Shown here one piece after another: positions 6,001 to 7,795 of a DNA stretch of 7,795 bases. The number at the start of each line of letters is the position of its first letter. Position 1 is the first letter of the stretch. Below the pieces are notes generated by a model. The model was not told where the DNA came from and searched no databases. It saw only the letters and a program-made list of their open reading frames with translations. The stretch comes from a bacterium HR36. GTDB lineage: Bacteria > Planctomycetota > Planctomycetia > Gemmatales > HRBIN36. A program made the translations under genes and the position numbers. The stretch is from assembly GCA_002898995.1 (NCBI GenBank), contig BEIM01000153.1, positions 1 through 7,795 on the forward strand, read 5' to 3'.

Positions 6001-7795
6001 TCCCAGACCCACTGATTCTGGGCAGTATCGAAACGACCACGGAATAAGGTAGCATAAACTCCATTGAGCACGCCACCATCGGTACCGACGTAAAGGACAT
6101 CGTCCTGCCAACCGGGGCCCCTGGGTTCCACGGCAATGGCGCGGGCCGGGACATCCGGCAGGGCATCGCCGATCGAAACCCAGGAGTTGCCTCCGTCCGT
6201 CGTCATATACACCTGACTAGTCAGTACGGCCGGTCCATAGGGCGAGCTATACGATCCACGTTGGTTGGCGGCGACGATGTAGGCGACACCGACATCGGTC
6301 GAGTTCGACCCGCTCACCGCCATGTCCACCCAGCGAATCTCAGTCCGCCCGAGGCCAGACGGGTAAGGTGGCGGGGGGGGAGAGGAAACGCTCGCGGGAT
6401 TGGCAGGCGTTGGATCAAAATCTGGGCCATTAGTGGCTCTTTGGATAATGTCTGCTGTGGCCAACCACACCCGTTGCGGAGAGCCCGTAGCATCGGTAAA
6501 GGCAGCCAAAGCTCCTGCAGCAATCGAGGCCAATTCATCCGCGTTACCTAAGCCGTAACCAGGGCTAATAAACGGACCAAAGAATGTGAAAGCGGGCACC
6601 CAATTGCCGCTGGTGAGCGTAGGATGACGCTCGTAACGAATGGTGGTTCCCGGGGCAACACCCTGGCTGGTGAGAAATGTAAACCCTGAGACGAACGTGG
6701 TCACTTCGCCCGGGTCAATGGCCAAGTCATCATCGGTATCATTCCAATACTGCCAAGTGACAAATGCCCCTTCTATGTCTCCGAACTGCGATGCCGTCGG
6801 GCCCGTGCGAAGGTTGGTTATCTGCCAGATCGCGTTGGTAGCGAGAAGGAGACGGTTGAAGTTCGGGTCCATTTCCAGCGGCGGAAAGTAATAACGCACC
6901 TGGGAGCCGCTAAACGGTGTGAGGGGCGTTGGCGCGCCGGCAGGAGGACTGGGAGAAGGCTGGGTCGGTGCTTGCTGACCAGCCATAATGTCGCCGCCGC
7001 TCAAACCTAAACTGCCCGAATAGGTACCCCCTACTGGAACGGGTACGCTGACTGGGCTGCCACCTTGGCTAGAAGAGTAATTCAGCGTGAAACCGCCGGC
7101 GTTGTGAATCCCATTGAAACTAATCCAGTACACCCACTGGGAGTTAATTTGATCCGCCAGCACGCGCCCCACAGTGTTTGGACTGGAATCAAGGCCTGTC
7201 CAGTCGGCAACATTGTCGTTGTCCGTGTAACGCAACAAGCCAGTGTAGCGCGTCCCTGCGTACATCAGGCTGTCAGTAAGCAACGAATGGGCCACGCTAT
7301 TGACCAAAGCGATCTGCAAGCCGTTGTTATGACTCACCCACTGACTTGAACTCGCATCAAAGCGCCAGATGCCACCTTCAGTCGTAACCAGAAATCCGCC
7401 ACCAGGAGCCAGCGTCATTTCCGTCACGGCAAAGCCGTATGGCGGCGAACCGATAGTGCTGGAAGTCACGGAGAATTGAGTCGGGTCGTTGAAAGGCGGA
7501 GGCATAGGGCTGAACTGAGCTGTCGCTATTGTCGTGCCCATCGTGTAGTAAACGCGGGTTGGGTCAGCAGCGTCCACCGTTAGTCGTACTGGATTGACGA
7601 AGGAGGTGCCCGGACCAGGCCCAGTTAGTCCTACCATGGCGAGGGTGTTGACTGGCGCCCACGAGTTACCACCGTCCACGGAAGCCATAAAGCGGTAGGT
7701 TTGCCCAGCACTGACCGCATCGCGGACAATCGCATATAGCACGTTTGCATCGCTCGGCGCCATCGCCAGGCGAATGTAGCCCGTACGCGGCTCGA
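1..7795 (-). CDS. Giant secreted/surface protein, propeller plus tandem cadherin-like repeats (partial, open at both ends)
   Basis: A single uninterrupted frame fills the window on the minus strand: the first complete codon is at 7793-7791 and the last at 5-3, giving 2597 codons without a stop or frameshift. Start and stop lie outside, so no start codon, ribosome site or signal peptide can be judged. Domain order from the N-terminal side is an Asp-box (BNR-like) beta-propeller region (residues 1-643), twelve cadherin-like repeats (644-2245), then a B-C-B set of other Ig-like repeats (2246-2597). I found no cysteine and about twelve lysines, none of them in the first 643 residues, which fits an extracellular protein. 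Repeat motifs such as VNDAP, NEDTPL, DPDAGSNP, NGTLTL and NDLGNTGSGG are typical of large bacterial surface or secreted proteins whose acidic interdomain residues are thought to bind calcium. The likely role is a long stalk or adhesin-like protein carrying a propeller; the ligand is unknown. No catalytic residues were recognised. The family call is firm at the level of repeat type; the exact function is not known. Confidence 0.95.
3..209 (-). repeat. Repeat R15 (type B Ig-like, partial), residues 2529-2597
   Basis: R15 begins EVNDVPTGTPSPASI, then NIPEDSPTQSITI and EPGGGSLEYGQNLTLTVSS. It matches R13 in the P-T-G start, the E-D strand, the PGGG turn and the QNL strand. The window ends within it, so the protein continues, probably with more B and C type units. 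Confidence 0.78.
210..680 (-). repeat. Repeat R14 (type C cadherin-like, WEY/RAWDQ class), residues 2372-2528
   Basis: R14 is 157 residues long and of a third class: VNDAPVLNAG, IPEDPASDPD, GIAITAYDSTNGTWEY, the GSSWNTF turn, VRFRPIADFNGTSTFTFRAWDQ and a Ser/Thr-rich end (STGGSSAYSAATATA) before EVNDVP. This unit, with its G-x-W-x-Y strand and RAWDQ strand, recurs in large calcium-dependent bacterial adhesin-like proteins. Trp residues reappear here after being nearly absent from R4-R12. Confidence 0.78.
681..1058 (-). repeat. Repeat R13 (type B Ig-like), residues 2246-2371
   Basis: This is a different repeat class. It begins SQPTGVLS and has NLVEDDSNTHTITI, the turn TPGGGVFEHTQNLNL, a diverged middle, and the end IQDNGGTLNGGQDTLTLTF before VNDAP. 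The pattern of an E-D strand, G-rich turn, QNL strand and Q-D-N/D-G-G is known from giant bacterial surface proteins as a separate Ig-like unit. It is the same class as R15. Confidence 0.75.
1059..1445 (-). repeat. Repeat R12 (type A, last of the array), residues 2117-2245
   Basis: R12 begins ANQRPSVSVPGPQN and lacks the E-D pair (IFRNQTLTFS). It has a shortened SGNAISISDPNGDVN segment, RLDGMKF and ITVNDRGNTGVGGP. It ends in VQPVNSQP, after which the repeat class changes. Confidence 0.82.
1446..1844 (-). repeat. Repeat R11 (type A, diverged), residues 1984-2116
   Basis: R11 begins VNDAPTVSVPGPQT and has Q-D where E-D is usual (IPQDTALVFS). The DAGSNP turn is replaced by DIELTGSST. It keeps VSQGILHL, RLNGLVY and LTVNDLGQSGLGG, and ANQRP follows it. 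Confidence 0.82.
1845..2234 (-). repeat. Repeat R10 (type A), residues 1854-1983
   Basis: R10 follows the proline linker and carries VDEDSSLTFS, ISDADAGSNP, VSHGILTL, AINTALEGLVY, NDLGHLGSGG. It has the E-D pair and no extra residue, and VNDAP follows. It closely matches R1 and R4 in subclass. Confidence 0.85.
2235..2642 (-). repeat. Repeat R9 (type A, diverged), residues 1718-1853
   Basis: R9 begins VNDAPLVYIP and lacks the E-D pair (SIGTPLVLS). The DAGSNP turn has changed to DADVTATD, the ALNNGVQF turn keeps the extra residue, and the loop reads FTLEDLGATGAGGPQ. The linker after it is a proline run (VSPPP) in place of ANQPP. Confidence 0.8.
2643..3044 (-). repeat. Repeat R8 (type A), residues 1584-1717
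   Basis: R8 begins ANQPPAITV and carries LNEDTPFNFS, ITDPDAGTN, VSNGRLLL, AAINAALSGMTY, GTDTLAIQVDDLGN. It has the E-D pair and no extra residue before the GM turn, and VNDAP follows it. Confidence 0.85.
3045..3446 (-). repeat. Repeat R7 (type A), residues 1450-1583
   Basis: R7 begins RNDPPRVSVP and lacks the E-D pair (TGAGTPLVFS). It keeps VVDPDAGSNN, SGNGTSTITGIG, the RLANGLRY turn with the extra residue, and FTVNDLGNTGGGGAQS. It is followed by ANQPP. Confidence 0.85.
3447..3830 (-). repeat. Repeat R6 (type A, degenerate acidic motifs), residues 1322-1449
   Basis: R6 keeps the linker and first strand (ANQAP, TTNEDTPLVFA) and the core VTNGILFL and ALDGLTY. The D-x-DAGSNP turn has become VPAPSENP, and the NDLGNTGSGG loop has become KFAGETVSET. 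At 128 residues it is the shortest type A repeat, and it has probably lost one calcium site and the Gly-rich loop. Confidence 0.8.
3831..4226 (-). repeat. Repeat R5 (type A), residues 1190-1321
   Basis: R5 begins VNDAPVVSVP and lacks the E-D pair (TVMNALLTFS). It has ASDVDAGSNT, VTNGTLTL, ISGNGTSSITGTG, ALGAGLNY with the extra residue, and FTVNDQGNTGSGGAQS. It is followed by ANQAP. Confidence 0.85.
4227..4625 (-). repeat. Repeat R4 (type A), residues 1057-1189
   Basis: R4 is a near-consensus copy: ANQPPVLTVPGPQTVNEDT, NGNAITVSDPDAGSNP, TQGTLTLASLSGL, AAINTALNGLQY, GSDTLTIAANDLGN. It has the E-D pair and no extra residue before the GL of the ALNGL turn, and VNDAP follows it. Confidence 0.85.
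4626..5042 (-). repeat. Repeat R3 (type A), residues 918-1056
   Basis: R3 begins NNDPPLI and lacks the E-D pair (VLVNSLVGIS). It has a short insertion after DAGS (GAPWNGAHP), the ALGAGLRY helix-like turn with one extra residue, and FTVNDLAATGPGGPQS. It is followed by an ANQPP linker and is the first member of the alternating dyads. Confidence 0.8.
5043..5441 (-). repeat. Repeat R2 (type A), residues 785-917
   Basis: R2 begins VNDAPLI and carries NGNAISVNDVDAGSNP, VSNGTLTL and VVNDQGHIGAG. The E-D pair of the first strand is replaced by the sequence QMHQVLLFT. The Gly-Asn turn reads VTGNGTNS. Confidence 0.8.
5442..5864 (-). repeat. Repeat R1 (type A), residues 644-784, with insertion
   Basis: This repeat joins the propeller through NLPPEI in place of the usual VNDAP linker. 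It has the acidic ISEDSSLTFS strand, QDKDAGSDP, and AINTALNGLQY. The Gly-rich loop after the VSD strand is replaced by a longer Pro/Tyr/Trp segment (about residues 752-775, bases 5469-5540), making R1 the longest type A unit at 141 residues. Confidence 0.8.
6180..6203 (-). other. Asp-box motif 2 (TTDGGNSW)
   Basis: Residues 531-538 read T-T-D-G-G-N-S-W, a second canonical Asp-box, preceded by the strand VYM and followed by VSIGDALPD. The sequence after it (AIAVEP, then LYVGTDGG about 30 residues on) is the usual blade-to-blade progression of secreted bacterial BNR propellers. Confidence 0.82.
6366..6380 (-). other. Penta-proline run encoded over an eight-base G/C homopolymer
   Basis: Residues 472-476 are five consecutive prolines (context VSS-PPPPP-YPSG), encoded by CCC CCC CCG CCA CCT on the minus strand. 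The plus strand shows eight consecutive G at 6373-6380. The frame is intact through it. Polyproline here probably forms a rigid loop between blades, and the homopolymer is the longest single-base run I noticed in the window. Confidence 0.7.
6705..6740 (-). other. EF-hand-like acidic loop within the propeller region, residues 352-363
   Basis: The twelve residues DTDDDLAIDPGE place acidic side chains at EF-loop positions 1, 3, 5, 9 and 12, with Ile at position 8 and Val after position 12. This matches the EF-hand loop pattern except for Leu where position 6 is normally Gly. A calcium-binding insertion loop is plausible. No second paired loop is adjacent, although a weaker acidic cluster, D-N-D-N-V-A-D at residues 191-197 (bases 7203-7223), lies about 155 residues earlier. 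Confidence 0.45.
6915..6971 (-). other. Proline-rich linker, residues 275-293
   Basis: This low-complexity stretch runs A-P-T-Q-P-S-P-S-P-P-A-G and then A-P-T-P-L-T-P, with eight prolines in nineteen residues. It follows a Gly/Ser-rich segment (SGSLGLSGGD). It probably forms an extended loop or a hinge between two parts of the propeller region, and it marks a possible boundary between two propellers. Confidence 0.6.
7659..7682 (-). other. Asp-box motif 1 (SVDGGNSW)
   Basis: Residues 38-45 read S-V-D-G-G-N-S-W, an almost ideal S/T-x-D-x-G-x-S/T-W Asp-box. In known propellers this turn lies between the third and fourth strands of a blade and is structural, not catalytic. It is preceded by a hydrophobic strand containing VLYAIV and followed by APVNTL, as expected for a blade. 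Confidence 0.8.

Larger units (their letters stand above)
5865..7793 (-). other. Asp-box (BNR-like) beta-propeller region, residues 1-643
   Basis: This part of the giant protein looks like the repeat propellers found in sialidase-, sortilin- and YVTN/BNR-type proteins. Two good Asp-boxes of the S/T-x-D-x-G-x-S/T-W form are visible: SVDGGNSW at residues 38-45 (bases 7659-7682) and TTDGGNSW at 531-538 (6180-6203). Other blade motifs are TEGGIW at 138-143, LYVGTDGG near 567-574, and LLVATYGRGIW at 627-637, which typically ends such propellers just before the next domain. Trp is frequent here and almost absent from the repeat array that follows. The region probably begins upstream of the window, so the blade number cannot be given; 643 residues is enough for one large or two seven-bladed propellers. 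The sialidase arginine triad could not be identified, so enzyme activity is not claimed; binding of carbohydrate or protein is equally possible. Confidence 0.75.

Noticed and set aside
5865..7793. Active sialidase
   Set aside because: Asp-boxes are structural and occur in many propellers; the catalytic arginine triad, Tyr/Glu pair and FRIP-type motif were not seen.
1..7795. Promoters, terminators, tRNA genes or insertion sequences
   Set aside because: The whole window is coding in one frame, and I saw no inverted-repeat ends, tRNA-like folds or stem-loop plus T-run that would stand apart from the coding sequence.

Overview
The window lies entirely inside one very large protein-coding gene on the minus strand. 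Reading the reverse complement from base 7793 down to base 3 gives 2597 consecutive sense codons with no stop. Neither the start nor the end of the gene is in view, so the true protein is longer than 2597 residues. Residue numbers below count from 1 at bases 7793-7791 (residue n occupies bases 7796-3n down to 7794-3n). No other gene, RNA, mobile element, CRISPR array, promoter or terminator could be supported; the other open frames are shadows of this gene.

The visible protein has three zones. (1) Residues 1-643 (bases 5865-7793) are a Trp- and Gly-rich, BNR/Asp-box-type beta-propeller region with two clear Asp-boxes, a YVGTDGG blade motif and a closing TYGRGIW motif. It also holds two proline-rich linkers and an EF-hand-like acidic loop. 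(2) Residues 644-2245 (bases 1059-5864) are twelve head-to-tail cadherin-like/Ig-like beta-sandwich repeats (R1-R12) of about 128-141 residues, with linkers of the VNDAP or ANQPP type. (3) Residues 2246-2597 (bases 3-1058) switch to two other repeat classes in the order B-C-B (R13-R15), and the last runs off the window.

The most interesting feature is a period-two order inside the array. From R3 to R10, four independent sequence markers alternate strictly between neighbouring repeats. This suggests that the array grew by duplication of a two-domain unit of about 266 residues (about 800 bp), not by copying single domains.

The protein has no cysteine that I could find and only about twelve lysines, and it is rich in Asp, Asn, Thr, Ser and Gly. 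This fits a secreted or cell-surface, probably calcium-stiffened stalk or adhesin-like protein, with the propeller displayed toward the N-terminal side. Giant proteins of this architecture are common in Planctomycetota and also occur in cyanobacteria, proteobacteria and Verrucomicrobia. A planctomycete-like bacterium of moderately high GC is my best guess, but the window has no taxonomic marker gene and this is inference only.
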